Source: Castellaniella sp034675905 (lineage in GTDB: Bacteria > Pseudomonadota > Gammaproteobacteria > Burkholderiales > Burkholderiaceae_B). From it: a stretch of 64,000 nt of DNA. Numbering within the stretch: position 1 is the stretch's first letter; each line of letters opens with the position of its first letter. The position numbers and the translations under genes were made by a program. Below, piece after piece: positions 1 to 7,879 of this stretch. The stretch lies in NCBI RefSeq assembly GCF_034675905.1, contig NZ_JAUCCV010000007.1, positions 1 through 64,000 on the forward strand, given 5' to 3'. The notes beneath the pieces are model-generated. The model was not told the DNA's origin. It made no database searches and saw only the letters and a program-made list of their open reading frames with translations.

Positions 1-115
1 GGATGAGTAGTGATACCTTCCTCTGGGGCGGCTTACGGCCAGGAGCCACCATTCGAGTTATTGACCGTCCACATCAAGCCGAGCGAGGTCGGTAATTTTG
101 AAGGTTAGCCATCAC
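1..115. other. Left edge, no gene recognised
   Basis: No reading frame or RNA structure that I recognise. An AAGG about ten bases before the ATG at 116 could serve as ribosome binding site for the next gene. Anything coding here would have to be the tail of a gene outside the window. Confidence 0.5.
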
Positions 116-841
116 ATGACCATCCGTCGAGGTTCTCGTGCACAAGCCACAGCAAAGAAGCAACTCCTGAGCGCCCTAGAAACAGCAATGCGCATCTATG
201 CCCCTGCTCGGGAAATGTGTCGATACAGTAGCGAGTCCTTCAACGAAACGGCCTATCAACCCAATGTCGCAGCAAAGGTGGTTGGATTGGCCTTTCTCTC
301 GGCCGTCGCTGCTTGGGAGGACTTTGTCGAGGATGTCTACCTCAACTATCTCTGCGGCTATCAAGCGCCTAATGGGTATGCCCCACGTCTACGCGCAGGG
401 AGAGCTCAGAACAAAACCCATGCGCTTCTACTTGCTGCTGGTGAAAGCAACGAAAAAGAAGCGGAACGTAAACTGCGGTGGAGCAATTTTAAGCGGGTTC
501 AGGCGCTTTCTACCGTTCACTTTGTGCCAAACAACGTCTTTACTGCCGTAACCGATCAAGATGTTGCGTGGCTCGATCTTGCTCAGATCGTTCGAAATCG
601 AGTTGCACATAATTCCGAGAAAGCGAAATCTCAATATAAGGCAGCATTGAATCGACTTATGCGTGAGAAACCGGATTCGCCTCTGCCGCGCGGATTTTCA
701 GCAGGAAAATTTCTTATTTATCAGACTCATGCCGATGAGCAACTGATTCCGCTCATGGAGGATCATCATTACTGGCCGGATGTCTTCGAGGGGTACATGT
801 CTCTTTGGCAAAGGTTGGCAGACCGGCTATGCCCAGAGTAA
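116..841 (+). CDS. HEPN-domain protein, probable RNase (RiboL-PSP-HEPN/MAE_28990-like)
   Basis: A 241-aa all-helical soluble protein. Near the C-terminal third it has R160-N-x-x-A-H165, the Rx4-6H active-site signature of HEPN ribonucleases. A helix around residues 64-76 reads like the conserved WEDFxE helix of the RiboL-PSP-HEPN group. Such proteins often act as RNA-cleaving toxins or abortive-infection effectors; here that role is inference. The ATG at 116 is preferred over an upstream TTG at 98 because of the AAGG spacing. No dedicated antitoxin sits directly beside it, but the next gene downstream on the same strand encodes another HEPN-like helical protein. Codon use is more AT-rich than the backbone genes, which fits acquisition by transfer. 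Confidence 0.6.
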   Translation: MTIRRGSRAQATAKKQLLSALETAMRIYAPAREMCRYSSESFNETAYQPNVAAKVVGLAFLSAVAAWEDFVEDVYLNYLCGYQAPNGYAPRLRAGRAQNKTHALLLAAGESNEKEAERKLRWSNFKRVQALSTVHFVPNNVFTAVTDQDVAWLDLAQIVRNRVAHNSEKAKSQYKAALNRLMREKPDSPLPRGFSAGKFLIYQTHADEQLIPLMEDHHYWPDVFEGYMSLWQRLADRLCPE

Positions 842-938
842 TGACGGGTTCCTAAAGGTCTGCTTCTCCAAACCGGCAAGTTCCGCTTTGGGTCGCTAAC
901 GACCGAATGGCTTAATCTTTTATCAGCCAAAAGCGTAC

Positions 939-988
939 GGCCTCAATTTCTCCCGCAGAAGTAACTATTTGGTCATAAGATTGAGGCC
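939..988. promoter_or_regulatory. Inverted repeat upstream of the second HEPN-like gene
   Basis: GGCCTCAAT (939-947) and ATTGAGGCC (980-988) are perfect 9-bp inverted copies separated by 32 bp, ending about 25 bp before the ATG of the next gene. The position suits a two-half-site operator or a 5' leader hairpin. The function is inferred from position only. The rest of 842-1013 shows nothing else. Confidence 0.35.
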
Positions 989-1013
989 ACCAATATTTTG
1001 ATGAATTTTAGCC

Positions 1014-1577
1014 ATGAAAAAATATATCGAACCGGATTTGCCTGGTTGCACAGAACCTGAGAAGATGCTTTGGCTAGCCTATGCATTCGCCGATACTGCA
1101 AACGTGTTAATGCAGGCCATGATAGAAAATGACTCGCATGGGGATTGCGGTCAAGGCTTAGTTGTCTCCCACCTCTGTCGCCACGCTCTGGAGCTTTACT
1201 TCAAAGGTGCAATTGGTATTGCGACTGGGCAAATTAAGCGCAAGGATCATCGGCTAGATAAACTCTATTCTGAATACAAGAAGCTGTACTGCGACAAAGG
1301 TGCGTTCTATTTCTTTGATTTTCTAGTGGAAGATTGGGTTCTTAATAAAGAAGATATGTTCCCTGACTCTCTGGTTAAGCACCGTCAAACCCATGATCAA
1401 CGGTTTCGATATCCTGCCGATAAGAATGGCATGGAGTTTGTTGGATTTAAAGAATTTAATGTTCTGGAGAAGGCTAATCAAGTGGAAAAGTTCAGCAACG
1501 CGCTTAACCATCGAGCATTCTTTATGGGCCAATATGGGACAAAGGCTCAAGAGCACATGGATTCATGCCAGGGATGA
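1014..1577 (+). CDS. Hypothetical HEPN-like helical protein
   Basis: A 187-aa soluble helical protein. Residues about 50-80 contain RHALELYFKG followed by KDHRLDKLY, a pattern seen in many HEPN-like small proteins (helix with RHALEL, then an H-x-L turn). I see no Rx4-6H catalytic signature, so it may be a non-catalytic partner or an inactive relative of the upstream HEPN gene. The ATG is preceded by AT-rich sequence without a strong ribosome binding site. Function is not known. It is encoded in the same direction as its neighbours in the accessory region, with a 172-bp gap upstream that carries an inverted repeat. Confidence 0.5.
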   Translation: MKKYIEPDLPGCTEPEKMLWLAYAFADTANVLMQAMIENDSHGDCGQGLVVSHLCRHALELYFKGAIGIATGQIKRKDHRLDKLYSEYKKLYCDKGAFYFFDFLVEDWVLNKEDMFPDSLVKHRQTHDQRFRYPADKNGMEFVGFKEFNVLEKANQVEKFSNALNHRAFFMGQYGTKAQEHMDSCQG

Positions 1578-1858
1578 TTCCTTCAACGCAATCCGCTTGG
1601 TAGGTGCTACTTTCGGCCAAAGGCGGTCGGACACACTGTCGTGCCGAAAGCAGCTGGTTGGTATATCGGGACCGGAGTCGGTAGTGTGTTTATCAATTCT
1701 GTTAATGTTGCTCTCCCACACCACAGCATCACGTGAAGGAAAATCTGCTAACCATTCCGCGCAGCCAGGCTCTGTCATGTTAGGGAGCGCGCTCTGATGC
1801 TAGACGGCAAGACTTTCCCCTACATTAACTGCCTATGCACCACAATAAATAGCCCATC
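1578..1858. other. Intergenic, no gene supported
   Basis: Short open frames occur on both strands (up to 71 codons) but none resembles a known protein or has a convincing ribosome binding site. This may be decayed sequence between island modules. Confidence 0.4.
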
Positions 1859-2854
1859 ATGCCACTCACAGCCCTCCTAGCACCACATGAATGCGAAAGC
1901 CTGTACTCAGGTGCGAATTCCGCAATCTGGCACTCACACTCCCTTGCCAGACAGCTCGCCAAGAGCACCGTCCGTGAAGAAGACTACGTCGCGACATTGG
2001 TAACAAACGGAATACCATACTTGGCGGATCGATGGGTGCCATTACTCCGATCAAAGGGAGTTAGTTTGAGGCTCTCTGGTGTGTTCTGCCACGGGCACCC
2101 GCAAGTTTCGTTCGGTTCCCCGCCTCGTCAGGTCGAACTCGCTGATTTGCTTGTCGTTCATCAGCACACTAAGAAGGGACGCGCTTCGGCTCGCGCGATA
2201 TTGCTACAAGCAAAAATGTCGAGAGACTCCACTCACCGGCTTCCCTCCTCAGATGCGCAGCTTCACCTATTCAGCCTATGGCCACCATTTGAGTTTGTGA
2301 CTGGAGGCCTTACTTCAGGACTACGTGACCTCAAAGAGCATGGCAAGGGTTCGCGCTATGCTTTGGTGCACGATGGGCAAGCCTATCCTGAGCAAATCAC
2401 GTGGGCCGACCAGTGCCCTTGGGCGGCAAGCCCTGCGAAACAGCAACTAACGGCTGATCGGTCCCTTGCCCGTCTGCTCGGCGACATGCTCCTTAATAAA
2501 GACGGCAGGCCGTTTCAGTTGGGGAAGCCCAAGGATGATTGGTCTCGAACGATTCAGGAACTACTGCAAACGACTGGGCGGCGTACTTATAGGCGTGCAA
2601 ATATCGGTCGAGGCCCTGCCCCGCGAATAACCGATGCAACAGAACCCGGACTAATGCTTATGTATGTCGAGAGGCATCAGGCCGATATTTCAGCTCAAAC
2701 TTCAAAAGCATCGCTGCTTGAACGCTACTTCGGCACTGTACCTATCGCACAGGACGGTGGTGACGGTTCGAACACTCTCTCAAATGAACAACGCGATCGG
2801 CCCTCCGGCGGCCTCTCTAGTCTCATTATTGAGACGGCGGAGGATATGGGGTAA
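1859..2854 (+). CDS. Putative PD-(D/E)xK-type nuclease of the accessory island
   Basis: A 331-aa soluble protein of no family that I can name. Residues 93-119 read VELADLLVV, a short linker, then ILLQAK: E94, D96 and Q117-x-K119 fit a PD-(D/E)xK core in which the second acid is replaced by Gln, a variant known in some restriction-type nucleases. A conserved-looking segment, DAQLHLFSLWPPF (residues 132-144), follows. No membrane segment or signal peptide. The C-terminal third is polar and low in pattern. Its neighbours (HEPN, PIN, integrase, second PD-(D/E)xK gene) suggest a defence role, but this is inference. The ATG at 1859 is the only good start. Confidence 0.5.
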   Translation: MPLTALLAPHECESLYSGANSAIWHSHSLARQLAKSTVREEDYVATLVTNGIPYLADRWVPLLRSKGVSLRLSGVFCHGHPQVSFGSPPRQVELADLLVVHQHTKKGRASARAILLQAKMSRDSTHRLPSSDAQLHLFSLWPPFEFVTGGLTSGLRDLKEHGKGSRYALVHDGQAYPEQITWADQCPWAASPAKQQLTADRSLARLLGDMLLNKDGRPFQLGKPKDDWSRTIQELLQTTGRRTYRRANIGRGPAPRITDATEPGLMLMYVERHQADISAQTSKASLLERYFGTVPIAQDGGDGSNTLSNEQRDRPSGGLSSLIIETAEDMG

Positions 2855-2910
2855 GGGTTCATCCGCTCCGCCGACTATATCCAACGTTAAAACATCCATT
2901 TCTCAGACAG

Positions 2911-3138
2911 GTGACTCAGTACAGCCTAGCCAAAGAAATTGGTGTATCCGTTCGGCGCATTAACGAAATCGTGAAAGGGTTACGTGCTTTTACTGCCGAT
3001 AAGAATCTACGCTTGGCACGTTTCTTTGGCTTTTCAGATGGCTACTGGTTGCGTGCCCAGGTGGTGCATGATACGGAAGTCGCCCGTGAAAAAATGCAGG
3101 ACGTATTGGCGAAAATTCAGTCGTTGGAACACGCGTAG
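2911..3138 (+). pseudogene. N-terminally truncated HigA-family antitoxin
   Basis: The frame encodes TQYSLAKEIGV, RRINEIVKG, FTADKNLRLARFFG and YWLRAQ, which is the helix-turn-helix and C-terminal part of the HigA/VapI antitoxin family. Family members usually start about 20-25 residues earlier with an HPGE-x-L-x-EEF segment. Upstream in this frame there is no stop for some distance, but the residues do not match that segment. The only possible start near the homologous part is a GTG without a ribosome binding site. No HigB toxin lies on either side. The most likely reading is a gene remnant left by recombination. Confidence 0.65.
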
Positions 3139-3282
3139 AAGCAAAAACTCCGACGAATCGGGGCTGAAATCTACCATACCAATATTATCGCTATTCGACC
3201 AGCCGGTTTAGGTCAGGTTTGGCCATCTGCCTTTGGCCACAATCTGCCAATAGAGGACGCTCAGCAATAAGATGTGGATGCC

Positions 3283-4233
3283 TTAGCCGACGTAAAGGTC
3301 CAACAAGTCTTCCAGGGACCGAGACAGAGCAACACCATATTTCGAATCGAGTCGCGCTTGCTTGGCGCGTGAGATGGCGGCTTTCTCGGCGACAACACGG
3401 TCCGAGTATGGAATCGCCGTATAAAACGATTGCATGTCAAGGACGTCGTTCGCTGAAAGAGCGCCGGTCTTGGATTCCAGGCGTGCGGCCATTTCCACTT
3501 CCACATTCATCGTCGGAACGTCTTCTAACAGTGCTCGCATGGCTTGGTCTCCGAGAGCCCTCAACTGGTCGAAAGAATAGCCAAGTGCAGCCACCGTTTG
3601 GTTGAGGATGTTGAGGTTCTCCGCCCAAGACTGCGCTGCGTAAGCCCGACGTCGAAAATCGATGGACTTGTTGGCAAAGCGCTCGCGCCTGCTTTCGATG
3701 CGAACGACCAGCGCGGCGAGTCCTTGGGTCAATGTTGCAATGGCCTTTCGTCGACGGATGTCGTCTTGGTTGACCATGAAGTCGAGGTATAGCGCTGCCG
3801 GGTGCGTGAGGGAATTCAGATCCCGCACGCGTGCCAGCTCTTCCGGCATCGCCATCAGCTCATCCATGGGTTCGAAGGCCTGCATAAAGCCTGGGGCGAA
3901 CGCCCAATTGGGCGGCATGGCAACCGGCTCCACACCGAATCGCCGTTGAATGGCCGCGCGCAGCTCTACGGCCATCCGGCCCGCTCGACTTCGGTGGGCG
4001 TACCCAAGGCTGAGTATGGCCTGCGTCTCGGCAACGTGCCGTCGGCTGTCAGGGTCGTTGCGCTTTGCGGTCTCCATGATGTTCGAAACCGAGAGAGGAA
4101 ATAAGACGCGCTTTCTTTGGACCGCAGCAACGAGTTGAGGAAACAGCTCGGCCATGGGGCCGCTCGTAGTGCGCCCGCTATGCACCTGCGCCAGCTCGAT
4201 CCACTTGTTCTGGTCCAGAAAGACTATATCCAT
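3283..4233 (-). CDS. PIN-like domain putative nuclease
   Basis: A 316-aa soluble protein. It opens with the strand IVFLDQNKWIEL (D7), followed by PLSVSNIMET (E54), and ends with NDVLDMQSFYTAIPYSDRVV (D263, D266, D278). This spacing of acidic residues is that of PIN-like metal-dependent nucleases with a long helical insert (residues 60-250). A start at the ATG at 4233 places the first strand at the N-terminus as usual; a TTG at 4278 is the only longer option. GGAGG lies 13 bp upstream, rather far. The gene is divergent from the integrase. Defence or toxin activity is an inference from domain and neighbourhood. Confidence 0.6.
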   Translation of the reverse strand: MDIVFLDQNKWIELAQVHSGRTTSGPMAELFPQLVAAVQRKRVLFPLSVSNIMETAKRNDPDSRRHVAETQAILSLGYAHRSRAGRMAVELRAAIQRRFGVEPVAMPPNWAFAPGFMQAFEPMDELMAMPEELARVRDLNSLTHPAALYLDFMVNQDDIRRRKAIATLTQGLAALVVRIESRRERFANKSIDFRRRAYAAQSWAENLNILNQTVAALGYSFDQLRALGDQAMRALLEDVPTMNVEVEMAARLESKTGALSANDVLDMQSFYTAIPYSDRVVAEKAAISRAKQARLDSKYGVALSRSLEDLLDLYVG

Positions 4234-4402
4234 AAGTCTGAGAATTCCTCCACTTGAGGTAGTACCAGTATGTACCAATCAACGCATTGAGTGGCCTCGG
4301 GCGGCGAACTCAGCGCGCCAAAGAAGCGCCCAGGGTTTGGATAGTCCCGATTTCGCTTTGGTACCCAGGAGTTATCGATATTTCGTAATTGTCGCAAACT
4401 AA

Positions 4403-4428
4403 AACTCCTTCCCCTACAAAAAGGAGTT
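4403..4428 (+). promoter_or_regulatory. Hairpin that would mask the integrase ribosome binding site
   Basis: AACTCCTT (4403-4410) and AAGGAGTT (4421-4428) form a perfect 8-bp stem with a 10-nt loop. The right arm contains the near-ideal ribosome binding site AAGGAG, 6 nt before the ATG at 4433. If transcribed, the stem would sequester the site and hold translation of the recombinase low. Confidence 0.5.
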
Positions 4429-4432
4429 CATC

Positions 4433-5058
4433 ATGATTTCGAATGCCTCCGCTACTTTAGAACGCGAGCCTTGGAATAAGGGCAAGCTCGTTGGGCAAAA
4501 GCACCATTGAAGCTCAAGGACATCTGGGCTATCCGCGTCCGGTTACAGCTGTCGAATGACATCCGTAATCTTGCTCTATTCAACCTGGCAATCAACAGCA
4601 AGCTTCGCTCATGTGATTTAGTGAAGCTAAAAGTCCGAGATATCGCACACGGAGAACACGTAGCAACTCGTGCGATTGTTATGCAGCAGAAAACCCAACG
4701 TCCTGTGCAATTTGAAATTACTGAGCAAACACGCGAATCGTTGGTGATGTGGATACGCTATAAACAGTTGCGCGCTGATGATTTCATTTTCTCAAGCAGG
4801 ATTCACGCATCTTTGCACTTGTCGACTAGGCAATATGCTCGGATTGTAGATGCTTGGGTGAGCGCCATCGGTTTAGATCCGACCACATACGGCACGCACA
4901 CAATGCGAAGGACAAAGGCGTCATTAATTTACCGACGTACAAAAAATCTCAGGGCGGTTCAATTGCTACTTGGTCATACCAAGCTCGAAAGCACGGTGCG
5001 ATACCTTGGTATCGAAGTCGATGACGCGCTGGAAATGGCAGAGCAGACAGAAGTGTGA
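4433..5058 (+). pseudogene. Small tyrosine recombinase/integrase with a -1 frameshift
   Basis: ATG at 4433 has the island's best ribosome binding site and starts MISNASATLEREPWNKGKLV, then stops at 4508-4510 after 25 codons. The adjoining -1 frame continues, from GCA at 4501, with APLKLKDIWAIRVRLQL through to a stop at 5056-5058. Joined at the AAG codon (4499-4501), the two frames give one roughly 208-aa recombinase. The second part carries the complete catalytic set: R in KLRSCDLVKL, HTMRR (HxxR), LLGHTKLEST and Y in VRYLG. The family's usual N-terminus runs straight through this junction, so a one-base loss in an A run (AAAA for AAAAA) is the simplest cause. Frameshifted translation or a weak TTG start at 4507 could still give some product. 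Confidence 0.7.
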
Positions 5059-5099
5059 TATTTACTTACAATCAACCAGGACAGCAGCCGAGATGGTCG

Positions 5100-5121
5100 C
5101 TGTCCGGCCAGAACCGGACAG
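5100..5121. repeat. Short inverted repeat after the integrase
   Basis: CTGTCCGG and CCGGACAG form a perfect 8-bp stem with a 6-nt loop, 42 bp past the integrase stop. No T-run follows, so a terminator is doubtful. It could be a protein-binding or recombination site. The remaining sequence up to 5305 shows no gene. Confidence 0.35.
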
Positions 5122-5305
5122 TTGGGGGCAGCGCAAAAATCCGGCCCGGAGCGGCTACTCGACGAGGCCGCGTCAGAGGAAAATCCTCCTGCATTGGCGA
5201 TAGCTGACACACCTCCACCTCAGACTCAGACAACGGCTCCAGGGAGTCTAAGAAGTTTGGGGTCATGCAGTCAGCGGTCGGATTCACACAACATGATGGA
5301 TAGGA

Positions 5306-7708
5306 ATGAGTAAAACGACCAAGGAGCAGCGGCGCAAGAAGAGGAAGGCGAAAGAGTTGCAGCAACAGAAGCGACGGCGGGCTGAGCGAGGAAAACGTCT
5401 TGCTCCTTGGGAAGCCCCCAAGATGGAAATGTTTCAGCTGCCACAGTTGCTCAAAGATGGCGTGCCTCTTGAGAAACGACTCGATCTCATGCGATCAATC
5501 GGCAAGGACGCGGGGGAAAAATTTTCCGTCCTATACCCGCAAACCATCAAATGGGTCACTCAATACGAACCGACCTACGTACTTTCGATGTGCGCCCTCT
5601 ATCTAATGGCGCACCCGGAGGGTATTGATCCCGAGGCAACTGGAGAGCTTGAGTTCCATCATCACTACTTGGAGTTGCTTCAAGCGTTCGCACTTTGTCA
5701 GCCTAGGAGCTTTGCAATGCAGCCACTGCGTGAAGAACTCCTAGTGCTTAAGGCACACATGCAGGAGCTTGGCGAGCACATGTCGCTTCGGAGTCTTGAT
5801 ATACCAGAGGGGCTGACATCGGATGAAGAGATCAGCGCCTACCAGCTTCGGACCGGGATGATGGCTCACACCACGGCGGTTCGCAACTGGGCCTATATGC
5901 ATCAGATGAGAAAGGTCTTTCTCGATCTTGCCCATTCAGTAGAACCTGCATTTAAGGCTGCCTACGGAGTAGCGCCGCAGCAGTTCTTCAGCATGCTGCT
6001 GCAGATCGCCGAAGAGACGGAAGATCGGCTCAACGACCACATTGCAAAAATTCGGAAATGCGCGACCGAGCGTGATCACCGCGCAATTATCGCGGCATAC
6101 AACGACGCGTTCCCAGGGAACATGCCCATCACAGGAGAGCAGGCGTCATGGATGTGGGAGCAAGCCACTAAGAAGCGGCAGAATCTGCTGGCGATGTTAA
6201 TGATGCATGCTGATCTCAAGCTCGCAGACATCTATTCGTTTTCCCTTGACCGTGCGCTTGAACTTGTCGGTGAGGGGACAGACAAGGCAGCGTTGCAAGC
6301 CCTGTTGGAGAAAATCTCGTTTCGCTTCGGTGACTTGGCAGACGCGAACAAAGAGCATTTCGTGCTTTCAAATCCCGTACTCAATCGCCCATTGATCAGT
6401 CTTGGAGATGGAGCCTACTTCTCTGCGGTTTGGGGCGTGTTACCTCACCTGTTGCTCGACATCCTGGAAGATCTCGTGTGGGAAAACAAAGGCCTGCGAG
6501 ATCTGTACACAAAGTCAAAGGCGCTCTACCTCGAGGATGAGCTCGAGCGAATCGTTCGATCAGGCTTCCCAAACGGCCAAGTGTTCACGGGCAGCACCTG
6601 GCAGACCAGCGATGGAGTAACCTACGAGAACGATCTGACTATGGTCATTGACTCGTTCGCCATCGTCTTTGAAGCCAAGTCTGCTTCCGTAAGCGATCCG
6701 GCTAGACGCGGGGCTCCGTCGCGGTTGGCAGAAACGTTGAGGGAGTTGATCGAGTCGCCTTCAGAGCAAGCACTTCGTTTCATAGACCGACTGAAGAGCG
6801 AGCCTGGCGTCCACAAGTTCAGAACCAAGAGAGGTGTGGTGAACGAGATCGATAGCGGGGCGGTCAAGCACTACATACCGATCGGCGTGACGCTTTCGCA
6901 TCTCGGATTTATTGCGAGCAACCTGAAGAAGCTGATCGCCGCCGGCATCGTCGACAAAAAGTTGGAGGATCTGGCGCCGTCAATCAACATCACTGATCTT
7001 GAGTCGGTGTTCGAGCTGCTTACACGCGAGGTAGAGAAGGTGCACTACCTATCGCGCCGGCGCGAATTCGAGGCACATATGGACTACGAAGGAGATGAGC
7101 TTGACCTGCTTGGCTTCTACTTAGACAACGGCTTTAACATTGGGGACACGGAGTACAGCCAAGACATCGTTTTGAACATGGCGTTGAAGTCCAAAGAGTT
7201 GGACCCATACTTCGTTGGATCTCGCGAAGGGCACCCCGTACCGAAGCCCCGTCTTGCGATGACAGACTGGTGGGACGCGATCCTGAATCGGGTGAGCGAG
7301 ACAAGGTTCGAAGGCTGGCTTGAGACCGGATTCATCTTGCTCAACACGACAAAGGAGGACCAGGAGAAATTCGAGGTTGAGTTCAAAAATTTGGCAAGGC
7401 GGGTTCAGGAGGGCACGGCAAGTCGATCCCACAACTGGGTAGTCTGGGAGACAGGGCCTACGCGACGACGCTACGTTGTCGTGGGTTACCCCTATGTCGT
7501 GGATGACAAGGCGCAGAGAGATTCCATACTTAGCGAGGCAATTGGGAGCGATGCCAATGCTGACGCGCGCGGTGTTGCGGCCATCGGTGTGAACATGAAG
7601 CACCCGCATTACCCCTATGACGTCCTAGCACGGCGTGCTGCAACCAACTTGTTTGACACGCTGACGTTGGACGCGAGGGCTACCTCGTCGGAGCAGACGG
7701 GGGAGTGA
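5306..7708 (+). CDS. Large PD-(D/E)xK nuclease-like protein of unknown function
   Basis: An 800-aa soluble protein. Residues 1-31 are very basic (KEQRRKKRKAKE and QKRRRAERGKR), likely nucleic-acid binding or disordered. Residues about 40-400 are helical and not recognisable. Residues 406-460 carry a textbook PD-(D/E)xK fold signature: helix LYLEDELERIV, then YENDLTMVIDSFAIVFEAKSA with E441, D443, D449 and E456-x-K458. A C-terminal domain of about 300 residues follows (aromatic WVVWETGP and RRYVVVGYPYV strands near 710-735). It has no helicase, methylase or ATPase motif, so it is not a classical restriction subunit. It stands alone between an integrase and an IS, which suggests an autonomous defence or mobile-element effector. 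This is inference. Confidence 0.55.
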   Translation: MSKTTKEQRRKKRKAKELQQQKRRRAERGKRLAPWEAPKMEMFQLPQLLKDGVPLEKRLDLMRSIGKDAGEKFSVLYPQTIKWVTQYEPTYVLSMCALYLMAHPEGIDPEATGELEFHHHYLELLQAFALCQPRSFAMQPLREELLVLKAHMQELGEHMSLRSLDIPEGLTSDEEISAYQLRTGMMAHTTAVRNWAYMHQMRKVFLDLAHSVEPAFKAAYGVAPQQFFSMLLQIAEETEDRLNDHIAKIRKCATERDHRAIIAAYNDAFPGNMPITGEQASWMWEQATKKRQNLLAMLMMHADLKLADIYSFSLDRALELVGEGTDKAALQALLEKISFRFGDLADANKEHFVLSNPVLNRPLISLGDGAYFSAVWGVLPHLLLDILEDLVWENKGLRDLYTKSKALYLEDELERIVRSGFPNGQVFTGSTWQTSDGVTYENDLTMVIDSFAIVFEAKSASVSDPARRGAPSRLAETLRELIESPSEQALRFIDRLKSEPGVHKFRTKRGVVNEIDSGAVKHYIPIGVTLSHLGFIASNLKKLIAAGIVDKKLEDLAPSINITDLESVFELLTREVEKVHYLSRRREFEAHMDYEGDELDLLGFYLDNGFNIGDTEYSQDIVLNMALKSKELDPYFVGSREGHPVPKPRLAMTDWWDAILNRVSETRFEGWLETGFILLNTTKEDQEKFEVEFKNLARRVQEGTASRSHNWVVWETGPTRRRYVVVGYPYVVDDKAQRDSILSEAIGSDANADARGVAAIGVNMKHPHYPYDVLARRAATNLFDTLTLDARATSSEQTGE

Positions 7709-7879
7709 CAAGCCTGTCACCGAAGGGTTGCTCGTTGGGCTGCGCGACGACTTCCAGGTGCCTCTCACGACAGTATGCTGATTAGCAGATGGCTGCTCGG
7801 GACGGATCTCAATCGCTTCAGCAATAGCAGACGCCAAGGGAGTGTCAGATTTTTTGTGGGCGGGGCGGTTTGGCATCGT

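Noticed and set aside
2855..3282. HigB toxin partner for the HigA fragment
   Set aside because: No RelE-fold frame is found on either side within several hundred bases.
4493..4505. Classical -1 slippery heptamer at the integrase frameshift
   Set aside because: The zero-frame codons are CAA AAG; only the second could slip (AAG to AAA). It is not an X-XXY-YYZ heptamer, so programmed shifting is possible but not the default.
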